A stretch of DNA of 64,000 nt from Macrothele yani (taxonomy: Eukaryota > Arthropoda > Arachnida > Araneae > Macrothelidae): positions 137,227,240 through 137,291,239 of the forward strand of contig CM077013.1 in assembly GCA_039090855.1 (NCBI GenBank). Direction: 5' to 3'. Both the position numbers and the translations under genes were made by a program. The notes under the pieces are model-generated. The model ran no database searches, was not told the DNA's origin, and was given only the letters and a program-made list of their open reading frames with translations. Shown here one piece after another: positions 10,392-21,899 of the stretch; position 1 is the first letter of the stretch; each line of letters begins with the position of its first letter.

Positions 10392-10706
10392 AATTGCTTT
10401 ATTTTCTTCATTGCCGCCTGAACACGATTAACATTATTAGTCATCTAAAACCATGCAGTTCAAAACAACTCTTATTATTCACAAAAACTGGATAACAGAT
10501 ATTTAGCAAGTTCTTTCAAAACGCCTTGCGCTTCATCTTCGGGCATATACTGAATAATATATTGGAATAGGAATTCTAAGCTATTGCGAAATTTCTGTTA
10601 TCCAGTTTTTGTGAATGATAAAAGGGTTGTTTTAAACTGCATAGTTTCACACGGCTAATAATATTAATCATGTTCAGACGGGAATGAAGAAAAAAATAAG
10701 CAATAA
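10392..10706. mobile_element. Long inverted repeat, arms about 120 bp, MITE-like
   Basis: Bases 10392-10515 and 10584-10706 are inverted copies. The inner ends share CACAAAAACTGGATAACAG and its complement; the outer ends share a TTGCTTATTTTCTTCATT-like stretch. The spacer is about 70 bp. The RNA or single strand would fold into a long hairpin. Nothing is coded. Confidence 0.85.
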
Positions 10707-11064
10707 GTATCCATCCTTATTATTATTTTTTCTCATTTATTCACTCATTCGATATTACCAACTCCAAATCTTGGAGTCTCGTAGATTTTGGCGCACTACG
10801 TAGCCACCTAGTTTTCCTAGTGGTTAAACCTGAGTATATATTTACACATAGAACCAAAATTTAACCCTTTGAATAGTTTCCGAAGCAAACGTAAGGAATG
10901 TTTTTGGCGTAATCGTACTGTAGTTGTGTGTGTGTTACCAAAAATTCCGTAGCTGTGTGTTCTACGAAGTCACAGTATTAGAAATGCATAGTAATGGCAA
11001 AAGTCATAATTAGAAAACTCGCGACTGCTGTGTTTTACACAAGGATGAAAATTTTAACACTCAC
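10707..11064. other. Intronic sequence 3' of the ELOVL exon, nothing recognised
   Basis: This stretch is AT-rich and follows the donor of the ELOVL exon at 11065. A terminal ELOVL exon was looked for here and not seen. Confidence 0.5.
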
Positions 11065-11201
11065 CATTTGAATAAAAGTGATGTACTTCTTCCATATTAA
11101 ATACTTCTGCAACTGAGGTCCCAATGCGGCTAATCCATAATAGCTGTACATCAGAACGTGTACAAATGAATTCAAGAAAGGAAAAAGCGCGTTATAACCA
11201 C
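11065..11201 (-). CDS. ELOVL: ELOVL internal exon (NSFVHVLMYSYY segment)
   Basis: This 137-bp exon (two bases plus 45 codons) follows the acceptor TTTTTTCTTCCAG and ends CAAATG before the donor GTGAGT. The split glycine codon joins correctly to the exon at 37428. The peptide includes NSFVHVLMYSYYGLAALGP and then LQKYLIWKKYITFIQM, which match the family motifs N-S-x-V-H-x-x-M-Y-x-Y-Y and W-K-K-Y-x-T. No stop or frameshift is seen. The terminal exon, expected to start with a V/I-Q-F motif and carry the last membrane segments, was not found between 11059 and position 1. Confidence 0.93.
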
Positions 11202-11592
11202 CTGGAAGAAAAAAATCATATGTATATATAAACAGTATGTTCAAAATCAGCATTATAAAAACAATATTGAAAATAAATATTTTTTATTTCAGTCAATCAA
11301 CGTAAACTATTTGTTTGGGGATCGTTTGCAATTAAAGCGGCATTTGTAAATCCTTTTCAACAGTGTCTCGCGGTGACAAATTCTATGTTCACCAGAAGTA
11401 AACTAAACACTGATCATAAAACTTTGTCTAATTGCCATTAATCAAAGAACATTTAATTTAATGAACATATATGTTTCAAAGGGAAACATTCTTTAGTTAA
11501 CCTACTCAAATGTTTTCAACAGTTCAAATTTTAGTAGCGGTTTCATCACTTAAGGAATTTTTCTGTAAAACTCCTCGTGAGAAAGTTATATA
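11202..11592. other. ELOVL intron, nothing recognised
   Basis: AT-rich sequence directly upstream (in gene orientation) of the ELOVL acceptor. No motif beyond the pyrimidine tract at 11203-11214 is recognised. Confidence 0.5.
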
Positions 11593-13625
11593 CACTGCCT
11601 TTCCACTAATATCGGGACACCCCTCTGTTGATAATAAACTAGGACCTACGCAAGCACAACGTCGCAGACTTATCAATTAACGTGCTGGTAGGACTATGAA
11701 GATACAATAGCACCTCTGGAAATATGAGATGTCTTGATCGACAGGTTGAATTGATTTCGAGAGCGATAATTTCGTGCTACATAAGCAATCACTCCGTATG
11801 GTACTTTCAGCGACATTAAAGATCATTAGGTTGGAGATGTGATATGCAGCTAAATCTGCCAAGAAACGATCCGGTAAATTTTCGAAGCTAAGGGAAAATG
11901 GCAAGAAATATCTGCAAAGGACTGTTTGCTTCAGAGCACGTTGACTCAAATCTCAAACTCTATGCGGGACTACTGGGGCCGTGGTATACTGGTAAAACAC
12001 TGCACCGTGACTCGTCAGTCGACATCAAAGTTTACCATTGGCCGAGAGTGGTATTGGTGTTATACCACCGTCGAATAGCCATTCACAAGCAGCAAATCAC
12101 TTCGACTAATGCCAAACGCTGATTAGCGTTGGGTAAGGAAAGTTGAGCTTGGACTGTACCATTGTAGGCTAATGGTAAACTGTGATGTCGGCTGACGAGT
12201 AACGGTATAGTCTTCTTAGTTTGATGGTCGTTCTTGGCTGTGGCAAATGCTGGGAGAAAGTAACCTTTCGGACTGTGTCGTCGCTACAATAAAGTACGGT
12301 GGGAACAGCGTGATGGCATGCAGCAGTTTTTGTGGTTCGCTTTCGCCCATCAACCATTTGGGGCAAACCCACGAATTCTGAGCTCTTCCAAAAAGTCCCG
12401 CGCAATTATGCGCTACCAACTTTGAGGCTATACTTTAGTAGTTATTAAAAAATCCGTCTTGTTGCACGATGATATTTATTCAGCTAAAAAACCAAATATA
12501 TGTATAGGTTAAAAAACATGAGCAGTTTCGGTGTCACAGTGACACCTTTATCAGATGTGATTTCCATCATGTGGTTACATGCGGGTCTTAAATACGTGGA
12601 GCAGATGCATCATGGGAAAGGTAATGTCAGTGTCACATGATATACTAGATGACAAGATAGTCGAAAAAGCATATTTAGCTAGCGAAAGTTATTCAACAGG
12701 AACAATAGTTGTTGTGCTGCTGTCCTCCCTAATCAGATTGCTCCAAGGTTCAGGTAAAACACAAGGATAATAGTCATTACAGCAACGTGTATTATAAGCC
12801 GAAATATAGAGGCTTTCTGTAAATAACAAGGAATAAACAGAGTTAGATGTGTTTATGATCTTAGCGTTGTCCCAGTCTGGGATGGAATTTCCAGCACTTA
12901 CATGCAGTTCTTGCAAAAGAGGTGCTTTGGTGATTCATTTTTAAATTATATCTGTGTTCATTTAATCTCAAATCCAAATTTCTTTTGGTTGAACCCACAT
13001 AATAATTATTTAGTTCACCAGAGGTGGTGTCGAGCATAGGAATAACATACACACCCCATTTTTTCCTTTGTTAATTTTGTCACGATCGTTGCGGATAATG
13101 GAATATAGATTGCATGATCGTATTCCAAACTGTTTTTTATGACAGGAGCATATGTTGGTAAGAAAGTTTACGATATGTGGATTGAAATCAACAGATCCAA
13201 CATACTTTTTAGGCACTTGTTCACTAATTAAAGCAGTTGCCATAGCAAACCGCACTTTATTGTGCATCCCCTTAACAATACTTTGCGGAAGGCCCATATC
13301 TCTATTAGAAAGACAACGGGCAATGTCATGCTGTTCGTATTGTTGCAGATTGGTTAGAGGATGATGGAAGTGGAAAATGTGGACTGGCTTGCCAAGAATC
13401 TTGACTTGAACACTATAGATAATCTCTGGAACGAATTCGATTCTCAGGTTCGTAGAAGAGACCGCCCAACAAAAAAAGCTAAACTGGCAACTGCTTTGAA
13501 GGCCGAATTGAGGAACGCATTGGCGGACATTGATAGAGAAGAGGTGGAAAGTATTCCACGAAGATAGGGACCTCGTAAAAAGGCCAGAGATGTTCTAGCT
13601 GAGCAGATGTCGCGACATTATTATT
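11593..13625 (+). pseudogene. Tc1-like element fossil, split by a Penelope-like fragment
   Basis: The element starts CACTGCC at 11593 after TA and has the same leader as the minus-strand copy at 2499. The leader is followed by a decayed N-terminal part. GGNSVMACSSFCGS (Tc1 G-G-S-V-M-x-W-G-C-F) lies near 12300. The C-terminal part resumes at 13380: VDWLAKNLDLNTIDNLWNEF, where Asp replaces the catalytic Glu, followed by an Arg-rich tail. The 12440-13345 interval is a Penelope-like insertion. Stops and frameshifts show it is dead. Confidence 0.75.
12440..13345 (-). pseudogene. Penelope-like element fragment with GIY-YIG domain
   Basis: On the minus strand, 13297-13010 encodes the linker after the reverse transcriptase (SIIRNDRDKINKGK). 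After a frame change, 13052-12861 encodes GVYVIP, NNYYVGSTKRNLDLRLNEHR and a Cys-x-Cys-containing tail, the GIY-YIG endonuclease region of Penelope-like retroelements. The 3' untranslated end near 12530-12546 contains the palindrome GGTGTCACAGTGACACC. The reverse transcriptase core is absent, so the copy is 5'-truncated. It lies inside the Tc1 fossil and is therefore younger. Confidence 0.78.
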
Positions 13626-13639
13626 AGAACAGTGTGCAT

Positions 13640-14785
13640 GAAGCTGTGTTATCAATCATGTTTATTTCAAAGTAGAAAATGAGGACGAATCTCCTTATTT
13701 TAAAAATTCAAATTTCTGGCTTTGGTTTGACAAGGTGTCTGTCTATCGTTAAGACAAAAATGTACCGCCCAAGGCAAACGAATTGAAAAGGGGTCTCGAT
13801 AAGAGGACCTGTCAATTTGCGCCCTCCAACATTTTTCGACAACGCTGTTTAGTCTGAACTATTTTATTATGTTTGATTAAAAGTTATGGGGATTGTTGTA
13901 GGGATTTCTTTGAGATTTTCTAAAATTCCCCCATCTGTCTGTCCGTCTCTTTCTCTCCCAGCTAATGATTTGAAGATTAAACAAAAAAATTATACCGAAT
14001 TTTCGGCTGTAATGAGAACGGTTTTTGAATCCCTTCTGATGCGAATTGAATTAATCAAAGTTATTCAAACTCAATGCAACCGGTTAGAAAAAAATTAGAA
14101 CCGTATTGCTACAATCGATAAAACATCCAAAAATAGAACCAGCTACTTACTTCTGCCAGCGGCTAAAAGGAATGCCACGAAAACTAAATGGTGTACAAGA
14201 ACATTTTTTTTTTCAATTGAGTTTTCGGAAGCTTAGATTTTGCTGCAAATACATCAGAAGCAGAAATAGTCACTTACACTTCTTGGTGACCAAACCATTC
14301 TTTATCAAAATTAAAAATTACGTGCTAAACATTTCCCCACGAGGAGCTGTTTCTGATGCAGGAAGAATGTTTGGAATCGGAATTTTAGAAGCAGAGATAT
14401 CGAGGAAAACGCAATTTACATTTACGCCCCCGTAACGGAAAATCTATGCGTTACTTGAAAAAAAAAACTGTCCCTAAAATAGTCTTCGTCATAAATAGCC
14501 TTGAAAGGAAGAAATAATTTTTTCAATCTTATATTTAGAATGTATTTTGAATTTGATATCATCTGCATTTACGCCCCCTAGGGGCGAAGTTGTGCAGTGG
14601 GGGAAAAACCGGAGTTCAGGAATCGTATTCCAAACTGGGAAGCTTGGGAAGCTCGCATTTCAAGCTTCCCAATCCAAAAATAAATTTTCAAATCGGACTA
14701 ATAGATCCAGAGATACGGGGTCCACAGACGGACGGACAAACCAATAACAAAAGTCCGATCATTTTAAACCTATACGAAAATGTAT
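13640..14785. other. No recognisable gene
   Basis: AT-rich sequence with open frames of up to about 109 codons (for example 14106-14435) that show no domain I recognise. TTTACGCCCCC occurs near 14420 and 14570, hinting at an internal duplication. Confidence 0.5.
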
Positions 14786-14789
14786 ACGT

Positions 14790-15073
14790 AATCATTAGCC
14801 AGGCGCGACGTCACGGGTTCACCCAACTTTTCCTTGTCTCCACCTATTAGCCCCCAAAATATTTAAGCAGTTAGAACCCATGACGTGTGTAGCCATCTGA
14901 GTTTTAAGGAAATTAGATGAACGTACAAGAGTTTTTCAAATTCAAAGAGATTTTGCTATATAAAATGAATTTTCTGTTATTGCAGTGTGCTTGTACTTCT
15001 GGGAAATGGAGGCTGTGCTCTGAGTGAATATCTAAGGCAGTACAACAAAGACACCATTTTCGAAATTATAGTT

Positions 15074-15125
<52 letters not shown>
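14790..15125 (+). repeat. Dispersed (GA)n-bearing repeat, copy 2, first half
   Basis: This matches the repeat at 8525-9105 up to and including the GA tract. The copy is split: the second half lies at 16165-16385, after an inserted block holding a SINE and a hAT-like element. Confidence 0.65.

Positions 15126-15129
<4 letters not shown>
15066..15129. repeat. (GA)n microsatellite followed by a G run
   Basis: GA dinucleotides from about 15066 to 15119 run into a stretch of G. Confidence 0.95.
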
Positions 15130-15214
15130 ATTCCCTGTCAGGTTAGGTTATAAATAAACTATAATCTATAAACAAACAAAAAAATGGATATAGGCTAAAT
15201 TTTGTTTGGTTGTT

Positions 15215-15358
15215 TGTTTGGGGGTTTAACGACCACCTTGAGCAACTCGATGCGCTACAAAAGCGGTCTCCCTTTTTTAATTTAGGGCCATTCGTTTCAG
15301 ACAAAGGACTGAGCCGTAAGACATACGCAACATCCATAAAACCCAGACCCATATCTGT
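15215..15358 (-). mobile_element. SINE family 1 fragment (body only)
   Basis: The sequence GGTTTAACGACCACCTTGAG, then ATTTAGGGCCATTCG and GCCGTAAGACATACGCAACA, matches the body of the tRNA-derived SINE at 25500-25630. The tRNA-like head is missing. Confidence 0.72.
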
Positions 15359-15364
15359 CTAATA

Positions 15365-16099
15365 CAAGGTGACCAGATGATTTTTTTAGAATGGAAGGAC
15401 ATTTCCATTAAAAAAAGGGGGACATTTCGAGAAAAAGGAGGACACAATAAATCTGTACAAAAATAAATATGAATGAACATACTCTGTATTTCAATTTTAC
15501 AGTTTCAGAGTTTATACACGAAAAACTTTAAAAAAAGAAAGATTTAGTGTGCTGGACATGTTGACAACATAATTTTCACTGGAAGAGAATTTCTTCGGTA
15601 GATAGTCTTTCTTTAACAAATATTTGTGAAATTGAGAGCATGACATGTCTTCCAAATGGTATTAAATTAGCAGTAATTATGAAACTTGATTTATAAACAG
15701 AAAAAACTCACAGCAACGACTGAACACACAAAGTTCACTGCTTACACGACTACACCGCACGGCACCGTCGACCGTCCACATGCGATGAACGGCAGACAGA
15801 CAGACTAACGGAAACTGGCGGGTTTTCTCTGCGCTATTGACTCAGAAGTGACGTACTTCAGCAGGCAGCCGCAGGAATTTCAGGAATAAACTGACCAGGA
15901 TGGGCGAGCGAGAATTCAGAAATGAATTAATACATTTTGTCAGTAGCTTGTTAGGATGTGTGATTACAATAAAAGAATTTGATCAAAACGTATCTGAATT
16001 ACCCCATAATAAAAAAAAAGCCGGACATTTGGGCCATTTCCCTTAATATCTGGAGGATAGGAGGACATGCCCTCCAAAAGCCGGACGTCTCGTCACCCT
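15365..16099. mobile_element. hAT-like non-autonomous element 1
   Basis: The left end CAAGGTGACCAGATGA and the right end, which reads TAGGGTGACGAGACGTCCGG on the reverse strand, form imperfect inverted repeats. GGACATTT segments lie inside both ends. It is about 735 bp with no coding capacity. An 8-bp target duplication could not be established. Confidence 0.5.
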
Positions 16100-16164
16100 A
16101 TTCGAATGGTCAGAAGCAGCGCTTGGACGAGTACTACCCCCCCCCCCGAGACGGTTAACCTAAA

Positions 16165-16385
16165 ATTTTGAAGCAATAGCAACTTGTTAAAAGCCATGGA
16201 TATTTCTATTCATGATTCCCCGTACTATATTAATATAATTAATGATTAAATAACTACGTACAGTTTGAACCAAAAAACATTTTTTCACTGGGGATAAAAA
16301 CATTATCAGCGTTGGGTAAAATCTATATAAAACGGAATTTTTGCCAAGATTTCGGTCAAGCACTTCAAAATTGTGCCCCCCCCCC
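16165..16385 (+). repeat. Dispersed (GA)n-bearing repeat, copy 2, second half
   Basis: GCAACTTGTTA, TATCAGCGTTGGGTAAA and TTTTTGCCAAGATTTCGGTCAAGCACTTCAAAAT correspond to 8890-9075 of copy 1. C-runs lie at both edges. Confidence 0.65.
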
Positions 16386-16399
16386 CGCCGTTCCAGTTC

Positions 16400-17860
16400 T
16401 GAGCTGCTGGCGTCGATACTCTTTAGTTGAAAAAGCATCATGTACGAAAATAAAAAAATAAAAAAGGAGAAAATAAGGAACTTTTTCGTCAGACTTTTAT
16501 ATCATAAAACTGAAGGATTGTGAAAATTTCATTCTATTCTATATCCATTTATCATAGGTGCTGCACTCAATAAAAATATATATATTTAACGTTCTACAAA
16601 ATAATTTATGCATCTAAAATTCATGTTCATAAAACTACAAAGCAACGCGTATTAAAAAATCAATTTCATTTAAATCGATGCTTCTAAATGCGCAAAGTTC
16701 CTTTTCTCTGCAACTTGGTGGAGGAAATTAAAATCAGTTTAAATGAAATCCTTACAAAGGTCCCACCAAAATATTAAAACAAATTTAATCGCTGCTTTTC
16801 AAGGAACCATGGCCGGTCCAACAAAAAATTATGAGAACAATCACATAACATTTTGTGTCTTGACACTTCTAAATTTTTCTTAAAATAATTTATTTTTCCT
16901 AATTTACACTCTCTAATAAGAAGACTACAACAGGGCATGATTCTTCTGAACTGAAAGGCAATTTTTCCTTTTTTCTAAAATGAGTTAAAATATCTTAAAA
17001 CAGATGACCTACATTATGTGGCAACAGCATCGACGAAGTGAATATCAAGACAAGGATGAACTGGATCAAGGATTGAAAAAATCCTAATGCTGAGAAAGCG
17101 CCATCTATTGACATATATTCGTATTATTTGTCAATAGTAGGGGAATATCAGTTGAGTGGTAATGCAGAAGCTCAATCTCTTAAATGTTTAACTTTAATAA
17201 GTTTTCAAACTATTTCTTTGAATATTTTAAGAATTGAATAAATTGAGAATTTAGCTAAAACTGAGAGTTCACTGCAATTTTACCTCGAATTTTCGGATGT
17301 AATTAAAACTTGTTTTGATCCAAATAAATCAGTAATTATAAAATGCAGTAGCCAAAAATTAATTGGCAGATAAAATCATGACGAAATATTCTAGTAATTA
17401 AAAAAATGTTCATCATGCAAAACACAAACAATTAAAAAATATATAGTCTCTTAAAAGCGGAGATATGTTTGCATTAGGGGAGCACTGACTACAGTAGTGG
17501 AAAACCCACACAAAATGTCATTCGTAAAGTAAATTGTCAGAAATGAGGAGGAAATATTCTGCCCGGCTTCCAGAAACTGTTATACAGACTCAGATAAAAA
17601 ACAATTACGGTCCCACGTGAAAAATCTTTGTCGTTCGAAGCAGAGACTGTACGGAAATTTTTGTAACAGATAGGCGTCACATGGAAAAAAAAATTCTTCA
17701 ATCGATAATTCATTAAAAAAAACTATTACTTCGAACGCATATGTACATTTTTAGGAAGATTATTACGGATATAAAATATAATTTGGTGGACTCTAGAGGG
17801 CGTCAGATAACAGCATGTTCAAATTAGATTATATCAAATCAGATTACACTATCTATATAT
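16400..17860. other. No recognisable gene
   Basis: AT-rich sequence without recognised motifs. Short ORFs here have no domain. Confidence 0.5.
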
Positions 17861-17862
17861 CA

Positions 17863-20800
17863 TCATCATCATCATTGTCAACCATTATCAATCCACTGCT
17901 GGACGAAGGTCTCCCCAAGTTTCCTCCACAACGGTCTGTCTTGTGCCAGTCTTCTCCATGTCACTCCCGCATACTTTCGAATTTCATCCACCCATCTTCC
18001 ATGTGGTCTTCTTCTGGGTCTTTTCCTGTCCCTTGGAATCCAATCTAAAATTTCGGCTGGCAGTATGTCCAGCCCATTGCCATTTCAGGGATTTAACTCT
18101 GATCATGATGTCTTCCACTCTTGTCATTTTTCGGATCCACGTGTTACTCTTCTTATCTCTCCTGGTTACACCAAGCATGCACCTCTCCATGCTACTTTGA
18201 GTTGTCTGCAGCCTTTGTATGTCTCTTTTAGCTAAGGTCCACGTCTCTGCACCATACGTAAGCTCTGGAAGGATACATTGATCAAACACTTTTCTTTTAA
18301 GACATAATGGCATATTGCTCTTGAAAATTATGCTGTTTCTTCCAAAAGCTCTCCAGGCAAGTTTTGTACGCCGATTAATTTCTTCATCAATGTGACCCTC
18401 ACTTGATATCTGCTGTCCAAGATAAACGTACGTGTCTGTTATCTCCAGCTTTTCTCCATCAATCGATAAATCTTCATTTCTTGTAAAAGCATTGTACATC
18501 ACTTTTGTCTTCTGAAAGTTCATTTTTAATCCCACTTCTTTACTCTTGTCAGCAAGTTCCTGGATCATACTCTGTAGCTCTGATGGGGTAGTTGCAAAAA
18601 TGACTATGTCATCAGCAAAACGAAGGTGGGTTAGATAATCTCCATTAATCTTTATCCCTTTGTTTTCCCAGTTCAGTGATTGAAAGACATTTTCCAATGT
18701 GGCATTAAAGAGCTTCGGAGATATGGTGTCACCTTGTCTCACTCCTTTTCCAATTTTTATGTGTGTTGTATTTTCAAACAGCCGAATCTTTGCACTTGCA
18801 TTTTCATAGATGTTATTAATAATATTAATGTATGCATCTTCAATACCGCAGGATTTCAGAGCCATTGCAACTGCTGATGGTTTCACCGAATCAAAGGCTT
18901 TTTCATAATCGATAAAAGCCATGCACAATGGAAGCTCATATTCCCTCGCTCTTTCAATAAGTTCTCTCAGTACGTGGATATGATCTATTGTGCTGTAGCC
19001 ACTCCTGAATCCAGCTTGTTCTCTCGGTTGAGCCATGTCCAGTGTCACCTTCAAGCGGTGTGAAAGAACTTTAGTGAAGATTTTATAAACCACTGATAGG
19101 AGGCTGATAGGTCTGTAGTTCCTGAGATCCTCAATGTCACCTTTCTTATGTAGCAGGATCATTGTAGCGTTGTTCCAATCCTCAGGAATCTTCCCTTCAT
19201 TAAGGCATCGAGTGAAAATTTGGGCGAGTACTGTTTCGATTTCTCCACTTGCTTCTTGTATTATGTCTATAGTAATTCCATCTTCTCCTGGAGCTTTTCC
19301 CCGCTTCATGTTCTTGATTGCATGTGCAACTTCTGCTGGAAGGACTGGAAGAACTCTGGTACTGGTACCTTTCATGATGTCTGGAGTACATGTATCATCC
19401 CTTTCATATAATTTGGAGTAGAAATCTTTCACTCTTGTCAAAATTTCGCCTCTATTTCTTGTTACAGAACCATCTTCTTTTCTCAGTGCCATAATCTGTT
19501 TTTTCCCCTTACTGAGATGTCCCTTTGCTATCTTTAGGCTTTGGTTGTTTTCAATTGCTTTCCTTACTAGTTCACAGTTGAATTTCCTTACGTCTTCAGT
19601 GATACTTTTTCGTACTGTCTTGCATAGCTCTATATATTCCACTTTGGAAGTCACATCTTCTTTAGTTGTCCTCATCACTCTTCTTTTTTGCATCAACATT
19701 TCGGTTTTTCCTGATAATTTGTTCACATGCAATTTGTTCTTAGACCCAGCTAATTTTTTTTACTGTTTCCATAAGAGCTTTGGTTACTTTTCTGTTAACT
19801 TCCGAAATATCCACTTCTTCCGATGTTAGGCCTTCTAAAGCAGAGAATCTGTTCTTCAGTTCCAATTGGAAGGTATTATGGTGTTTTTGAAGGTTGGTTA
19901 TGTCAATACATTTTGTTTGTCTTATGAGCTTGCTACGTTCGAGTTTAGTGTTGAGGTGCATCTTACATCTCACCAATCTATGGTCACTGCCTGTGTTGAA
20001 CTTGTTTAGCACACTGCAGTCTTCTATGACGAATTTTTTTGTTACACATAATAAAATCAATTTCACTTGTCGTCCCATTTGGATGTCGCCATGTCCATTT
20101 CCTGTGTGGCTTTTTCTTGAAAAAGGAGTTCAAGATGAAAAATCCTTCTGCCTCTGCAAACTCTACGAGAGTATTTCCACGCTGGTTTCTGTTGCCGTGA
20201 CCGAATTTAACTACTGAAGTTTCATTCTGTTGCCGTTGCCCTATTTTTGCATTGAAATCTCCCATAATTATCTTCAAGTGCTGCTTACCTTTATTATTTA
20301 GATCACGAATTTCCTCATAAAATTCTTCAATTTCTTCTTCAGCATGACTTGTGGTGGGTGCATAAGTTTGAATAATCTGAGCCTGGTATCTTCTCGAGAG
20401 TTGGACAACGAGTCGTGCAGCTCTGTCAGAGGAACTTTTAACTTCTACAACTTTATCCTTCAGTTTCTTGTTTATTATAAATCCAACACCACTAGTTCTG
20501 CCAGTATCTGTCCCACGATAGTAGAAGAGATGTCCACTTTTCAGTTCAATGAGATCTTCTCCTTTTCTCCTTACCTCACTTAGCCCGACGATGTCCCACT
20601 TGATCCTTTGTAGTTCCTCTTCCAATTCAAGAAGCCTTGAATCAGAAGATAGGGAGCGTCCGTTGTACGTAGCCAAGGTCAGCATCAGATGGCAGCCTAG
20701 TCCGGTCCTCCGGGGATTCTTAGCACCCTCTGCCTTCATGTCGCACTGGCAGCTGCCTTGGCCAGGTACATTCCAGCTGCCGGAGACTGAGGGCCAAGAT

Positions 20801-21025
20801 TTAAGTTGTGGAGTCATTTTGGAGGGGTTTGGCCATAACTCACCACGCTGGCCAAGCGGGTTGGTGAGTGTGGGATAGCATTTCCTCTAATCCCGATGGT
20901 ATAGTTATACCGCTATTGGCGGTCGTCAGAGCCCCTTTAGTGGGAACAGGATGTACCACGAGAAGGCGGGGTTGACATTTGTCAAGGAGAGGCTGTGATG
21001 TTACGCATCACCTGACCTTACATAT
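17863..21025 (-). pseudogene. RTE-like LINE, copy 1 (frameshifted)
   Basis: This is a nearly full-length copy on the minus strand. The 5' end near 21025 (ATGTAAGGTCAGGTGATGCG) matches the copy at 40634, and it ends in a (TGA)n tail at 17863-17880. Three adjacent frames (20817-19984, 20078-19740, 19732-17984) together cover the AP-endonuclease domain (NGRSL, GLSEVR, MGDFNAKIG) and the reverse transcriptase (GKAPGEDGI, AGFRSGYST, FIDYEKAFDSV, RFADDIVIF). T-runs near 20035 and 19757 carry extra bases relative to the good copy and cause the frameshifts. A short deletion lies near 18058. It is not functional. Confidence 0.9.
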
Positions 21026-21142
21026 ACCATATTGAAATTAGAAATTGCAGAGAATATTGTCGGAACAGTGAATAGCATATGGTGAACAAATTTATTCAGT
21101 AGGATTTACGGGTGTAAACAGAACTACAAACCATATGCCAAT

Positions 21143-21476
21143 ATTATGAATGGAATACGGGAATACATCATACAATACGAATTTTGAAGATGTGAATCCG
21201 TTTTTTTTGGTGTAAATATGACATATATAGTAGGTCAGATAATATCAGAAAACTTAAAAATTTCGTCGCCCTGAAGCGGGAATCAAATTAATCGGAAACG
21301 TGATCGTTCTGGGGGTTGTAGTGTTTAGCATACTCGGCCGCTATCAGGGAGACGTGGGTTCGATTCCCGCTCCAGGGCGACGAATTTTTCAAATTTTCGG
21401 ATAATATCTGACTTACCATACATGTTATATTTATTTACACTAAAAAACGGATTCCCCATGTTCAAAATTTACATAC
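21143..21476. mobile_element. SINE family 2, head-to-head inverted pair
   Basis: The right half (about 21283-21476, +) carries a tRNA-like head with TGTAGTGTTTAGCATAC and GGGTTCGATTCCCGCTCC, followed by CAAATTTTCGGATAATATCTG. The left half (21143-21285) is the 3' part of the same unit in reverse orientation, so the pair forms a palindrome. Confidence 0.78.
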
Positions 21477-21705
21477 GCCAATATTAGTTTACAAAAATTT
21501 ACGTAAATTATTAAAGTTAGTACAAGTGAAAAAAGTTTGCGAAAAATGAGCTTAAAATTACGTAAAAAAGGTACATCAGAAATTGAAAACTTTAAAAGAA
21601 CTTTACAAAACAGACCTATACGACTTAGTCTGAATGGGAGCAGGATTAAATACTGACCGTCTCCGAATGGCATGTGTTTGAAGTCCTTGGCTGAAAAACA
21701 CTACT

Positions 21706-21893
21706 AGATGACTAAAAATCGTCCGAACGTGGTCCGGGTTCGAATCCCGGTGAGGCATGGATGTTGTGTTTGTCTTACGGCACTGGCTCTCTCCCTTTCC
21801 TGGAACCAGTGACCCTAAATTAGGGACGGGTGACTGCTTATAGCCCATTGAGTTGCTCACGGTGGTCGTTAAACCTCCAATCAAAAAAAAAAA
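21706..21893 (+). mobile_element. SINE family 1 copy with decayed head
   Basis: CCGGGTTCGAATCCCGGTGAGGC (B-box region) is followed by ATGGATGTTGTGTTTGTCTT, the CCCTAAATTAGGGACGGGTGAC block, GAGTTGCTCACGGTGGTCGTT and an A-rich end. Confidence 0.82.
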
Positions 21894-21899
21894 AGAGTG

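Noticed and set aside
1..11058. A terminal ELOVL exon downstream of the exon at 11065
   Set aside because: I looked on the minus strand for an acceptor followed by V/I-Q-F coding and for a Lys-rich C-terminus, and found none that I could support.
17984..20878. Open frames on the + strand opposite the RTE-like copy (also opposite 41077-43830)
   Set aside because: They are shadows of the reverse transcriptase reading frame and recur identically opposite each copy.
21290..21380. tRNA-like sequences with A and B boxes (also near 24280, 24610, 25010, 25430, 25640, 26040, 37880, 38170, 50520, 61000)
   Set aside because: Each is followed by a conserved non-tRNA tail shared with other copies, so they are heads of tRNA-derived SINEs and not tRNA genes.
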